64,000 bases of DNA from Gp6-AA40 sp035711805 (GCA_035711805.1 DASTBV010000143.1:23528-87527), one strand, 5' to 3'; positions 6,730 through 15,621 are shown, numbered from the stretch's first letter. Made by a program: numbers and translations. Notes: generated by a model from the letters alone, not told the origin.

Positions 6730-9105
6730 ATGGCGACTTCCTCTCCTACCCTTCCGAAGCTCGTCGGGTCGCGCGTCAAGCGGCGCGAAGATCCGCGGCT
6801 CATTCAGGGCCGGGCGACTTACGTTGACGACGTCAAGATCCCGGGACTGCAGCACATCGCTTTCAAGCGCAGCGACATCGCCCACGGCCGCATCGTGTCG
6901 ATCGACACCAGCGCGGCTGAAACGATGGAAGGCGTCGAAGCCGTCTTCACGGGCAGGCACATCGCTGAATTCCTCAGGCCGATGCCGATCGGCACGCCGT
7001 TCCCCTCGCCGGACCACCATGCCGTGGCGGTGGACATGGTGCGTTTTGCCGGTGAGCCTGTCGCCGTCGTCGTCGCCGCAGATCGCTACGTCGCGCGCGA
7101 TGCGGCCGACGCCATCACGGTCAGCTACGACTCGCTGCCGGCCGTGGTCGATCCTGAGCAGGCGATGCAGGGCAAGCCGGCGCTGGTCCACGAGAAGTTC
7201 GCCAATAACGTCGCGCTCGGTCCGATTCCCAGCGGGACGGGTGTCAGCCCCGACGGCAAGAAGGTCGACGACTCCGCCGTCGAAGCGGCGTTCAAGAACG
7301 CAGAGATCGTCGTGTCGCAGCGGATGTATAACCACCGGCTGGTTCCGAACGCGATGGAACCACGCGGCGTCGTCGCGCACTATGAACCGGGTCGCAGCCA
7401 GCTGACGATCTGGTCGTCAACCCAGAATCCCCACATTCTGAAATCGATGGTGTCGGGCATGCTGGGCCTGGGCGAAGATCAGGTTCGGGCGATTGCTCCC
7501 GAAGTGGGCGGCGGTTTCGGCGCCAAGATCAACATCTACGGGGAGGAATACGTCTGCGCCGCCGTCAGCAAGCGGCTGGGCATCCCGGTGAAGTGGATCG
7601 AGGACCGGTCGGAAGCGTTCGTTGCGACGACGCACGGCCGCGACATCCTCTGCTACATCGACGTCGCCGCGAAGCGCGATGGGAAGGTGCTCGGCATCAA
7701 GATGCGCCTCATCGCGGACATCGGCGCCTACAACATGCTCCTCACGGCGGCCATCCCGACGCTGACGATGTTGATGGCCAACGCGACCTACGACATCCCG
7801 GCGATTCGGGCGACGCTCACCGAGGTCTTCACCAACAAGACACCAACCGATGCGTATCGCGGCGCCGGGCGTCCGGAAGCAACCTTCTTCGTCGAGCGGG
7901 CGCTCGACATGCTGGCGCGTGAGCTCAAGATGGATCCGGCGGAGGTCCGCAGGAAGAACTTCATCCCGAAAAACAAGTTCCCCTATCAGACGCAGATGGG
8001 TGCCGTGTACGACTCGGGCGACTACGAAGCGTCGCTCGACGCGGCGCTCAAGGCGTCCGACTGGAAGAACCTGCTCAAAGAGCGCGACGAGCTCCGCAAA
8101 CAGGGACGCCTCGCCGGGGTCGGTCTGGCCATGTACGTCGAAGTGTGCGGCATCGGTCCGTCGGCCACGCTGCCAACCGGCGGCTGGGAGCACGCGCAGG
8201 TCACGGTGGAACGCGACGGGCGCATCAGCGCCTCGACCGGCGCATCGCCGCACGGTCAGGGCAACGAAACGACGTTCGCCCAGATGCTTGCCGATCAGTT
8301 CGGCGTACCCATCGAGCACGTCACGATTCATCACGGCGACACCGCGGTCGTCAAGCAGGGCATCGGCACGTTCGGCAGCCGGTCGCAGGCGGTCGGCGGC
8401 GCGGCACTGCATATGGCCGGTACCAAGGTGCGGACGAAGATGGCGCAGTTTGCCGGCGCCCTCCTCGAGGCGGCGCCCGAAGACATCGTGTTCGAAGGCG
8501 GAAAGATCATGGTCACGGGCGCGCCGGCGAAGGCGAAGTCGTTCGCCGAAGTCGCCTCCTTCGCCTACATCCCGGTTCCTCTGCCGGAAGGCATGGAGCC
8601 TGGCCTGAGCGGGGACGCCTACTTCGAGCCGACCAACAACACCTATCCCTTCGGCTGCCACATCGTGCTGCTGGAGGTCGATCGCGAAACCGGCGAGCCA
8701 AAACTCCTTCGTGTCGTCGCGGCGGACGATGCCGGCAATCTGATCAATCCGCTCATCGTCGAGGGCCAGATCCACGGCGGGCTGGCGCAGGGGATCGGCC
8801 AGGCGATGATCGAGGAAGCCGTCTACAACGAAGACGGCCAGCTGCTCACCGGGTCGTTCATGGATTACGCACTGCCCCGCGCGACCGACTTCCCCAGGTT
8901 CGAGATGCACTCGACCTGCACGCCCACGCCCGTCAACCCGCTCGGCGCCAAGGGCGTAGGCGAAGCAGGCACGCTGGGCTCGACGCCCGCGGTCGTGTGT
9001 GCGGCGGTTGATGCGCTCAGCGAATTCGGCGTGAAGCACATCGACATGATGCTGAGGCCCGAAAAGCTCTGGCGAATCATCCAGGGGAAAGGAGGTGCGG
9101 CGTGA
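6730..9105 (+). CDS. coxL: Molybdenum hydroxylase large subunit, form II CoxL-like
   Basis: 791-aa molybdopterin-binding catalytic subunit. ATG at 6730 follows the coxS stop directly; the open frame upstream is a shadow of coxS. The signature loop reads AYRGAGR (residues 375-381), the form II sequence, not the AYXCSFR of true aerobic CO dehydrogenase. The conserved catalytic Glu lies in GVGEAG (Glu745). Form II members oxidise aldehydes, aromatic heterocycles or unknown substrates. An aldehyde substrate is attractive here because the same operon carries ethanolamine ammonia-lyase, which makes acetaldehyde. Convergent coxG/E/D genes would serve its maturation. Ends in a GTGA overlap with coxM. 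Confidence 0.9.
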   Translation: MATSSPTLPKLVGSRVKRREDPRLIQGRATYVDDVKIPGLQHIAFKRSDIAHGRIVSIDTSAAETMEGVEAVFTGRHIAEFLRPMPIGTPFPSPDHHAVAVDMVRFAGEPVAVVVAADRYVARDAADAITVSYDSLPAVVDPEQAMQGKPALVHEKFANNVALGPIPSGTGVSPDGKKVDDSAVEAAFKNAEIVVSQRMYNHRLVPNAMEPRGVVAHYEPGRSQLTIWSSTQNPHILKSMVSGMLGLGEDQVRAIAPEVGGGFGAKINIYGEEYVCAAVSKRLGIPVKWIEDRSEAFVATTHGRDILCYIDVAAKRDGKVLGIKMRLIADIGAYNMLLTAAIPTLTMLMANATYDIPAIRATLTEVFTNKTPTDAYRGAGRPEATFFVERALDMLARELKMDPAEVRRKNFIPKNKFPYQTQMGAVYDSGDYEASLDAALKASDWKNLLKERDELRKQGRLAGVGLAMYVEVCGIGPSATLPTGGWEHAQVTVERDGRISASTGASPHGQGNETTFAQMLADQFGVPIEHVTIHHGDTAVVKQGIGTFGSRSQAVGGAALHMAGTKVRTKMAQFAGALLEAAPEDIVFEGGKIMVTGAPAKAKSFAEVASFAYIPVPLPEGMEPGLSGDAYFEPTNNTYPFGCHIVLLEVDRETGEPKLLRVVAADDAGNLINPLIVEGQIHGGLAQGIGQAMIEEAVYNEDGQLLTGSFMDYALPRATDFPRFEMHSTCTPTPVNPLGAKGVGEAGTLGSTPAVVCAAVDALSEFGVKHIDMMLRPEKLWRIIQGKGGAA

Positions 9106-9956
9106 TCCCGACCGCATTCGAGTACCACCGCGCGAAGTCGGTGGATGACGCGCTCAAGGCAATGGCGGCGGCGGGCGGCAGCGGGAAGTTCGTCGCCGGC
9201 GGACACAGTCTGGTACCGCTGATGAAGCTGCGCCTGAGCGAGCCGGGCACGTTAATCGACATCGCGCGCATTCCGGAGCTCGCCGGGATCCGGGAAACGG
9301 GCGGACAGATCGAGATCGGCGCGGCGACGGTTCACCACGCGGTGGCCACGTCGACGCTGCTGCAGGAGCGCTGCCCCGTCGTCTCCGATGCGGCCTCGAC
9401 GATTGGCGATACGCAGGTGCGCAACCGCGGCACGGTCGGCGGAAGCCTCGCGCACGCCGATCCGTCCGCGGATCTGCCGGCGGTCATGCTGGCGCTCGAT
9501 GCGGAGATTCAACTGCAGAGCGCCACGGGCAGCCGGACGGTCAAGGCCGTGAATTTCTTTCAGGGACTCTTTACCGTCGATTTGCAGGATGGCGAGATCA
9601 TCACGGCCGTACGCTTTGCGCCGGTGAAGGCGGCGGCGTACAAGAAGCTGTACCAGAAGGCGTCGCATTACGCCATCGTCGGCATAGCGGCGGCGCTGGA
9701 CGTCAACGGCGGGAAGATCCAGTCGGCCCGGATCGGCCTGACGGGAGCAACGACCCACGCCGTCCGCCTCTCGAAGCTCGAACAGGCGCTCGCCGGGCAG
9801 GGCACGACGGCGGATGCGATCGGATCAGCAACGGCTGCCGCCGGCGCCGACGTTCAGGACGTCAACGCCGACATCCATGCGAGCGAAGAGTATCGCCGTG
9901 CGATGGTCGGCGTGTTCGCGAAACGCGCGCTGCTGGCCGCGGTCGCGCGGGCGTAA
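9102..9956 (+). CDS. coxM: Molybdenum hydroxylase medium FAD-binding subunit (CoxM-type)
   Basis: 284-aa flavoprotein subunit. The FAD-binding signatures AGGHS (residues 32-36) and TVGGS (111-115, within IGDTQVRNRGTVGGS) are intact, and the CO dehydrogenase flavoprotein C-terminal domain follows. The GTG start overlaps the coxL TGA as GTGA, indicating translational coupling. Together with coxS and coxL this gives the complete LMS heterotrimer. The operon order S-L-M differs from the M-S-L order of classical cox clusters. Confidence 0.92.
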   Translation: MIPTAFEYHRAKSVDDALKAMAAAGGSGKFVAGGHSLVPLMKLRLSEPGTLIDIARIPELAGIRETGGQIEIGAATVHHAVATSTLLQERCPVVSDAASTIGDTQVRNRGTVGGSLAHADPSADLPAVMLALDAEIQLQSATGSRTVKAVNFFQGLFTVDLQDGEIITAVRFAPVKAAAYKKLYQKASHYAIVGIAAALDVNGGKIQSARIGLTGATTHAVRLSKLEQALAGQGTTADAIGSATAAAGADVQDVNADIHASEEYRRAMVGVFAKRALLAAVARA

Positions 9957-9998
9957 ATCGATCGAGGATCGTGGCGCGAACCCTTCGTAACAAGGATC

Positions 9999-10052
9999 GT
10001 GGGGCGAACCCTGTCGGGTTCGCCAGGCGAGCCTGACAAGGCTCGCCCCACG
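9999..10052. repeat. REP-like double hairpin between coxM and cupin gene
   Basis: CGTGGGGCGAACCC / GGGTTCGCC is followed by GGCGAGCC / GGCTCGCCCCACG, and the outer arms are also complementary, so the whole 54 bp can fold as one long stem. A degenerate half copy (GTGGCGCGAACCCTTCG) lies at 9971-9987. It sits inside the putative operon, where it could set differential mRNA stability. Confidence 0.75.
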
Positions 10053-10067
10053 GCGCGGAGGAACGTC

Positions 10068-10538
10068 ATGAGTAGAAAGATCTTCCGCTTCGTCGCGCAA
10101 ACGGTGCTGGCCGCCATCATCGTATTTGTCATGATGATGCTGGCAGCGTATTACGACCTGCCGATTGTGCCCGAAGCCGGCGGAACGGTTGCCGCCGCTG
10201 CCCAGCGGCAGCCACCGAAAGAGACCGTCGGGCAGAGCGAGGAAGCGCTCCGGTCGCTCGACCTCTCCGGAGAGCTCGAATCAGGTAAGGGGCGTCCGCT
10301 CAGGATGCGCAAGATCACAGTGCAGCCGGGCGGCGCGCTCGCCCTCCACAATCATGTCGATCGTCCCGCGGTTACTTACATGCTGCAGGGCGAGATGACG
10401 TATCACCAGCAAGGCAAGCCGGACGTCGTCGTTCGGCCGGGCGGCGGTTTCGCCGAAGGGCGCGCCACCACGCACTGGGCTGAGAACACAGGGAAGGTGC
10501 CGGCAGTCTGGATCGCCGTGGACATTCCGAAACCGTGA
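10068..10538 (+). CDS. Membrane-anchored cupin protein
   Basis: 156 aa; ATG at 10068 has GGAGGA about 5 nt upstream. An N-terminal transmembrane anchor (VLAAIIVFVMMMLAAYY, about residues 12-28) is followed by a Pro/Gln-rich linker and a cupin domain (about 65-156) with HNHVDRPAVTYMLQGEMTYH and a later THWAENTG. The His-x-His...Glu...His set suits metal binding. It faces the periplasm if the anchor is uncleaved. eutBC begins 3 nt after its stop, so the two are co-translated. Possible roles are ligand sensing or an isomerase-like step; no substrate can be assigned. Confidence 0.75.
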   Translation: MSRKIFRFVAQTVLAAIIVFVMMMLAAYYDLPIVPEAGGTVAAAAQRQPPKETVGQSEEALRSLDLSGELESGKGRPLRMRKITVQPGGALALHNHVDRPAVTYMLQGEMTYHQQGKPDVVVRPGGGFAEGRATTHWAENTGKVPAVWIAVDIPKP

Positions 10539-10541
10539 CCC

Positions 10542-12587
10542 TTGAATGACCTGCGGCGCGCTTTCGTCCTCGCCAACGCGTTCAAGGAAGGCGACCTCCT
10601 TGTAGGCGGCACGACAGACGAAGCCGTCCGTGTCGAGGCGCGACGGCAGCTGCTTCACACCACTGTCCGCGACATCCGGCGCGAGACCTTTCTGGACGAC
10701 GGCGTTACCGAGGCTGTCGAACGGACGCGCGACCGCACCAGGGATCAGGATCTCGATACGCTGACCGTCGGCGGGCTGAAGCAGATGCTGCTGTCGCCGG
10801 CCGGGCCGTCATGGGCCCGTCACCATCAAGAAGCGCTTGCCAGCGAGGTCATTGCTGCAGTTGCCAAGGTGATGACCGACGACGAGCTGGCATGGGTTGC
10901 GTGCCGGCTGGTGAACGCGCTGCCGGAGGGTATCGGCGCGGCCGGTCATTTCGGATCGCGCATTCAACCCAATAGTCCCGGCGACGACGAAGAAGAGATC
11001 CTCTTTTCGATTTTCGACGGTCTGACCCACGGCTGCGGCGACGTGGTGATCGGACTGAACCCGGCGGCAGACGAAGTAGACACCATCGTGCGGCTCGAGC
11101 GGCTGCTCGAACAGGTCGTGCGGCGGCTCGACCTCCCCACCCGCTTCTGCGTGCTCTCCGACATCGTCAAGCAGCGTGAAGCGCAGGCCCGGACGCGCGT
11201 CGACGTCGGGTTCCAGAGCCTGGCCGGGACGAGCACGGCGCTCGTCGGCATGGTGGGGCTGGACGTGAACGGCATTCTCGACCTCGCCCGCGGCTTCGAG
11301 GCGCTCTACTTCGAGACGGGACAGGGATCGGCGGTGACGAACGGCACTGCCGAGGGCATCGACATGGTGACCCTCGAATCGCGGGCCTACGGCGTGGCAC
11401 GTCACATCCAGCAGCAGACCGGACGCTGGATGATCGTCAACGACGTCGCCGGTTTCATCGGCCCGGAGGTGTTCCGGTCGCCGCAGCAGCTCGAGCGGGC
11501 CTGTCTCGAGGACCTGCTGATGGCGAGGCTGCACGGCATCACGATGGGCCTCGACGTCTGCTCCACGTTTCACATGGGAATCGGGCCCGCGGAGCTCAGG
11601 GACCTGACGGCGCGGGTTGTCCGCCGCGGCGCGCCGGCGTATCTGATGGCCGTTGCCGGGAATGCCGATCCGATGCTCGGGTATCTGACGACGTCGTTCA
11701 GAGAACATCCGGCTCTCCGCAGCGAGGCCGCGGCGGCGCTCACCAGTCCAATGGAACGCCGATTGTCCGAGCTCGGGCTCCCCACAGTGGCCGGCCGGAC
11801 CGACGCAGTGTCGCGGCTGTATGCGCGCTACATGAAGGCTGACGGCGATTCGCGCAGCATGACGGAGCTCGAGGCGGACGGACGGCGGAAGGTCGCGGTT
11901 CTCAGGGACAGGGGACTGGATATCGCCGGCGACGCCGCCACGAGCCTCGCGCGAGTCGATCGCATCTACGAGCACGCGCGCCGCGCCTTGTATGCAAACC
12001 TCGAGAGCGTGGTTGTGCGCGACGCGTGCGGAAACCATCGCGAGGTGCGCAGCCGGGCCGCGGATCGCGACGAGTTCATCGCACATCCACCAGCCGGCGA
12101 GCGCCTGCGCGACGAGGACGCCGCCGCGCTGAAGGCGTCCGTGCACCGGCGCGGTCAGATCCAGATCGTGGTGTCCGACGGGCTGAATGCCGAGGCGATC
12201 AACGAGCAGTTGCGCGCCCTGCTGCCGCCGCTGCGCCGTTCGCTGGGACAGGATGGGCGCGAGGTGCGGGACACAGTCGTGGTGGTGCGCAACGGCCGCG
12301 TTCGCGCCGGGTACCACGTGGCCCAGATCGTCGATCCCGAGGTGATCGTGCACATCATCGGCGAGCGCCCGGGCACCGGCCTCAACACGGCGAGCGCGTA
12401 TCTGACGTACGGACGCGATGCGGCGGGTCGGCCTCGCTGGGATCCGCAACTGGACCACTCCTGCACCACGGCGGTCTGCGGAATACACCGCCGTGGCAAA
12501 CCACCGGATGCAGCGGTCGCGGAAATCGCACGAACCGTGCGGCGAATGCTCGAACAGCGTCGGTCGGGTGTTGCGCTCAGGCCGTGA
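10542..12587 (+). CDS. eutBC: Ethanolamine ammonia-lyase, EutB and EutC fused in one chain
   Basis: 681 aa, adenosylcobalamin-dependent enzyme converting ethanolamine to acetaldehyde and ammonia. Residues 1 to about 430 align with EutB: substrate-site residues Arg140 and Gln142 in RIQPN, Asn173 in GLNP, Glu279 in VTLESR and Asp376 in NADPML; YFETGQGSA and GFIGPE are conserved. After a linker, about 505-678 matches EutC (VSDGL 544-548, GERPG 607-611, HRRGKPP, RRMLEQRRSG). In most bacteria these are separate genes. The N-terminal part of EutC is not clearly recognisable. The only workable start is TTG at 10542, just after the cupin stop. No eutA reactivase or shell genes are in the window. The 3' end overlaps convergent coxG by 11 bp. 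Confidence 0.88.
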   Translation: MNDLRRAFVLANAFKEGDLLVGGTTDEAVRVEARRQLLHTTVRDIRRETFLDDGVTEAVERTRDRTRDQDLDTLTVGGLKQMLLSPAGPSWARHHQEALASEVIAAVAKVMTDDELAWVACRLVNALPEGIGAAGHFGSRIQPNSPGDDEEEILFSIFDGLTHGCGDVVIGLNPAADEVDTIVRLERLLEQVVRRLDLPTRFCVLSDIVKQREAQARTRVDVGFQSLAGTSTALVGMVGLDVNGILDLARGFEALYFETGQGSAVTNGTAEGIDMVTLESRAYGVARHIQQQTGRWMIVNDVAGFIGPEVFRSPQQLERACLEDLLMARLHGITMGLDVCSTFHMGIGPAELRDLTARVVRRGAPAYLMAVAGNADPMLGYLTTSFREHPALRSEAAAALTSPMERRLSELGLPTVAGRTDAVSRLYARYMKADGDSRSMTELEADGRRKVAVLRDRGLDIAGDAATSLARVDRIYEHARRALYANLESVVVRDACGNHREVRSRAADRDEFIAHPPAGERLRDEDAAALKASVHRRGQIQIVVSDGLNAEAINEQLRALLPPLRRSLGQDGREVRDTVVVVRNGRVRAGYHVAQIVDPEVIVHIIGERPGTGLNTASAYLTYGRDAAGRPRWDPQLDHSCTTAVCGIHRRGKPPDAAVAEIARTVRRMLEQRRSGVALRP

Positions 12588-13014
12588 GCTTGCCCTGCAG
12601 ACAGGCGAAGAAGCGGTCCATCATCATCTTTGACACGCTGCTGATCAGGCGTTGACCGACGCGCGCAACCGGGCCCGCAGCCTGCACGGTGCCCTGAACG
12701 TCAACAACGGTGTCGTTTCCGTTCGGACGCAGCGAGACGGCCGCACTTCCCTTCACGGACCCCGGCCGCCCCTGCCCATCCGCCGTCAGCCGGTATGAGG
12801 CCGTCGGCACCTTTTCAGACAGGACGATCGTGCCTTCGTAGCTGCCGGTGATGGCGGCAAGGGCGACCTTCAGTTTGGCTTTGTAGCGATCGTCGCCAAG
12901 GGGCTCGAAGCCTTCGCAGCCGGGAATGCAGGAGGCGATGACCTGCGGATCCATGAGAAGCGTCCAGACCCGATCAGCGGGTGCGTTGAAGGTGTAAGTG
13001 CCGGTGATCTCCAT
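12577..13014 (-). CDS. coxG: CoxG-like SRPBCC carbon monoxide dehydrogenase accessory protein
   Basis: 145 aa, beginning MEITGTYTFNAPADRVWTLL and containing PQVIASCIPGCEGFEPLGDD, the CoxG signature; the SRPBCC (START-like) fold has a hydrophobic ligand cavity. CoxG-type proteins act with Mo hydroxylases, in membrane attachment or quinone-related electron delivery for CO dehydrogenases. Lies downstream of coxE on the minus strand, convergent to eutBC with overlapping stops. Its presence next to CoxSLM supports a functional Mo hydroxylase locus. Confidence 0.88.
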   Translation of the reverse strand: MEITGTYTFNAPADRVWTLLMDPQVIASCIPGCEGFEPLGDDRYKAKLKVALAAITGSYEGTIVLSEKVPTASYRLTADGQGRPGSVKGSAAVSLRPNGNDTVVDVQGTVQAAGPVARVGQRLISSVSKMMMDRFFACLQGKLTA

Positions 13015-13019
13015 GCGAA

Positions 13020-13081
13020 GGCCTCAGGGCCCGGGAATCAGGGCCCAGCTGAGGCCCGAGGCCTGACGCCTGAAGCCTGCA
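13020..13081. repeat. Low-complexity AGGCCTGA/CAGGGCC repeat between coxG and coxE
   Basis: A run of permuted words (CTCAGGGCCC, ATCAGGGCCC, GAGGCCCGAGGCCTGA, CGCCTGAAGCCTG) fills the gap and forms the last ~15 codons and stop of coxE. It belongs to the class of low-complexity gap fillers also seen at 42281-42389. Confidence 0.65.
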
Positions 13082-14186
13082 GTTTATTCAAGTGTACTGA
13101 AAGGTCGACGAGATTTGTCAGGGTCCGCGCCGGCAGGAAGTCGTCCACGTACGGCAGCGCGGCCTGCAACCCGCGCGTCAGCGGCGCATAGTCCGCCGTG
13201 CCGATGAGGGGGTTGAGCCAGATGAGGCGGTGACAGCTTCGCTGCAGCCGCGCCACCTGCTGTCGCAACAATTCCGGATCGCCGCGATCCCATCCGTCGG
13301 AAACGAGGAGCACAACAGGACCGCCGTGCAGGACGCGGCGCATCCAGCGCTGATGGAGCGTTCGAAGCGCTTCGCCGATCCGTGTGCCGCCCGACCAGTC
13401 AGGGACGGCGCGGGCGGCACCGGCCACGGCCGCGTCGATCCGTCGCGTGCGCAACTCATGCGTGATCCGCGTCAGCGTCGTCGAGAACACGAAGGCCTCC
13501 ACCCGCGCGTGGCGTCTGCCGAGGGCGTGCGAGAAGTGCAGGAGCATCCGCGAGTAACGCTCCATCGATCCGCTGACGTCGCAGAGCAGAACGATCGGGC
13601 GGCGGCGCACGCGGCGCTTCCGCCGCGGCAGGCGGATGACGTCACCGCCGGTGCGGAGGCTGCCGGCGAGGGCGCGTCGAAGATCGATGCGCGGGCCGGC
13701 GCCGCGCACCCAGCGGCGGGTTCGCCGTTCGCCCGGGTTCCAGACCAGCCGGTCCAGCGCGGCGCGCGCGACGGCCAGTTCGTCCGCGGTGAACTCCGCG
13801 AAATCCTTCGACGCCAGCGCCGCCGCCGCGCTATACGTCCGAAGCGCGCCGCCCTCGCCTTCACCGGCCGCAGCATCTCCAAGCATTTCCACGGAACCCG
13901 CCGGGCCGACCGCCGGGCCAGCGTCGCGGTGATCGTCAACGCGGACCGGCTGCTGGACGGCGTCTGTGCGGCTCCAGAAGATCTCGAACGCGCGATCGAA
14001 CGTACGCAGATCCTCGCGCCGGTGCACCAGCAGCGCGCGGCAGGTGTGGAAGACCTGGTCGCGCACCGCAATATCTACATGCTGAAGCGCTTTCAGGACG
14101 TCGAGCATGCGGCCCATGTGCACGTCGAGCCCGAGTGCACGAAGCAGCCGGCCGAATACCAGCAGGTTTTCAGCGAGATGCGACAC
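13038..14186 (-). CDS. coxE: CoxE-like von Willebrand factor A domain protein
   Basis: 382 aa using GTG at 14186, giving MSHLAENLLVFGRLLRALG. This start overlaps the end of coxD by 17 bp and removes a non-homologous Arg/Ser-rich N-terminal run seen with more upstream starts. The VWA (MIDAS) motif CDVSGSM lies near residue 201, with SDGWDRGD later. CoxE works with the MoxR ATPase CoxD to insert the metal-sulfur ligand or mature the CoxL active site. The C-terminal tail is encoded by a low-complexity repeat and is unlikely to be functional. Confidence 0.85.
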   Translation of the reverse strand: MSHLAENLLVFGRLLRALGLDVHMGRMLDVLKALQHVDIAVRDQVFHTCRALLVHRREDLRTFDRAFEIFWSRTDAVQQPVRVDDHRDAGPAVGPAGSVEMLGDAAAGEGEGGALRTYSAAAALASKDFAEFTADELAVARAALDRLVWNPGERRTRRWVRGAGPRIDLRRALAGSLRTGGDVIRLPRRKRRVRRRPIVLLCDVSGSMERYSRMLLHFSHALGRRHARVEAFVFSTTLTRITHELRTRRIDAAVAGAARAVPDWSGGTRIGEALRTLHQRWMRRVLHGGPVVLLVSDGWDRGDPELLRQQVARLQRSCHRLIWLNPLIGTADYAPLTRGLQAALPYVDDFLPARTLTNLVDLSVHLNKLQASGVRPRASAGP

Positions 14187-15060
14187 GAGAGAGGATGCCG
14201 GCGAGCCGCTCGCCGCGAACGGCGTCGATGTCGTCCTTGGCCTTGAGCACGACGCCGAGCGTCTGCTCGACCGCCGCCGGCTCGAGGGCCTGCCGATCGA
14301 GCGCGATGAGCGCACGCGCCCAGTCCAGCGTCTCAGACACGCCGGGAACCTTGTACAGCTCCAGACCGCGTAGCTGTTGAACGACGGCCGTCACCTGTTC
14401 GGCCAGGCGCGCCGGGGCCTCCGGCACGCGCTCGCGCACGATGGCAAGCTCCTTCTCGAATGACGGGTATTCAATCCATTGATAGAGGCAGCGGCGCTTC
14501 AGCGCATCGTGCACCTCGCGCGTGCGGTTGGATGTGAGCACGACGAGCGGTGGCTCGGCGGCGCGAACCGTGCCGAACTCCGGAATGGTGATCTGGAACT
14601 CGGCGAGGAGCTCGAGAAGGTAGCCCTCGAATTCTTCGTCGGCGCGGTCGATTTCGTCGATCAGCAGGACCGCGGGACGCGTGCGCGCGGGATCGATCGC
14701 CCGCAGCAGCGGCCGCTTGATGAGGAACGCCTCGCTATACAGCTCGCGCCGCGCGCTGGCGCGATCCACATGCTCGGTCGCCTCGAGGATGCGCAGCTCC
14801 ACGAGCTGACGCGCGTAGTCCCATTCGTAGGCGGCGTGTCCGATGTCCAGGCCTTCGTAGCACTGCAGCCGGATGAGGTCCGTGTCGAGCGCCGCCGCGG
14901 CCGCCGCGGCGAGCGACGTCTTCCCGACGCCGGCCTCTCCTTCGAGGAAGAGGGGACGCTTCAGTGTCGACGCCAGATACAGCGAGACGGCGAGGCCTTG
15001 ATCGGTGACGTAGTGCTGCGCGACAAGGCGCTGCTGGAGCTCGGAAAGGGAGCCGAACAC
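14170..15060 (-). CDS. coxD: CoxD-like MoxR-family AAA+ ATPase
   Basis: 296 aa. Walker A GEAGVGKTS (residues 41-49), Walker B VLLIDEID (131-138) and the sensor segment VVLTSNRTREVHDALKRRC identify a MoxR-type AAA+ protein. With the VWA partner CoxE it forms a maturation chaperone for molybdenum hydroxylases. GTG start at 15060 directly abuts the stop of the upstream DUF4390 gene. Standard length. Confidence 0.9.
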   Translation of the reverse strand: MFGSLSELQQRLVAQHYVTDQGLAVSLYLASTLKRPLFLEGEAGVGKTSLAAAAAAALDTDLIRLQCYEGLDIGHAAYEWDYARQLVELRILEATEHVDRASARRELYSEAFLIKRPLLRAIDPARTRPAVLLIDEIDRADEEFEGYLLELLAEFQITIPEFGTVRAAEPPLVVLTSNRTREVHDALKRRCLYQWIEYPSFEKELAIVRERVPEAPARLAEQVTAVVQQLRGLELYKVPGVSETLDWARALIALDRQALEPAAVEQTLGVVLKAKDDIDAVRGERLAGILSRVASR

Positions 15061-15621
15061 TCAGCGGAGGAAGACGAACTTCGTCTGCGCGGAGGTGCCG
15101 CTGCCGAATGGCCACAGGATGGATCCGTAGCTCGGGCGCGCAGTGGCATTGACGCGGACGTAGTACTCGCGATTGGGCTGCAGAACCCGCGTGCTGAACA
15201 GCGGCAGATCCTTGAGGCTCGTCATCACCTGCCGGACCCTGACAGGATCCTCGGTGGTTTCCGGGTCCAGACTCCTGCCGTCGATCCGCCGTTCGAGCGT
15301 ATAGGAACGCCTCAAATTGTCGTACTCGACGCTGTTGGTGACCACGGCGGTGGCGATCGTGCGGTTGAACCAGCCCGGCGCGTCCAGGCGCAGATCGATG
15401 GTGTAGGTGAAGATGGTTTTCAGGCCGCTGTCGATCGCGGCACGAACGTCGGGCCGCAACCCTTCGCGGAGCTCGGCGCTGACGTAAAGGTGATCGCCCC
15501 GGACGACAGGAACGACCTGCAGGCGTTGCCCCTGAGCAGACTGCGCCCCCACGTCCGCAACCGCCAGAACGACCGCCAGGGCACTGAGACCGCCGCGAAC
15601 GTGTGCATTTTTGAACGCCAT
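15061..15621 (-). CDS. DUF4390 domain protein
   Basis: 186 aa from ATG 15621, followed by a signal peptide (HVRGGLSALAVVLAVADVGA). The body (RGDHLYVSAELREGL, TIFTYTIDLRLDAPGWFNR) and the repeated VRVNATARPSYG near the C-terminus match DUF4390, a periplasmic beta-rich family of unknown function. It is immediately upstream of coxD with stop and start codons touching, so it is probably in the same transcript. Whether it takes part in the cox system or only shares the operon is unknown. Confidence 0.75.
   Translation of the reverse strand: MAFKNAHVRGGLSALAVVLAVADVGAQSAQGQRLQVVPVVRGDHLYVSAELREGLRPDVRAAIDSGLKTIFTYTIDLRLDAPGWFNRTIATAVVTNSVEYDNLRRSYTLERRIDGRSLDPETTEDPVRVRQVMTSLKDLPLFSTRVLQPNREYYVRVNATARPSYGSILWPFGSGTSAQTKFVFLR

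Noticed and set aside
6730..9105. Calling CoxL a true CO dehydrogenase
   Set aside because: The active-site loop is AYRGAGR, not AYXCSFR.
7417..9117. Long antisense open frame opposite coxL
   Set aside because: High-GC shadow; coxL motifs are intact and the antisense protein is arginine- and histidine-rich with no family features.
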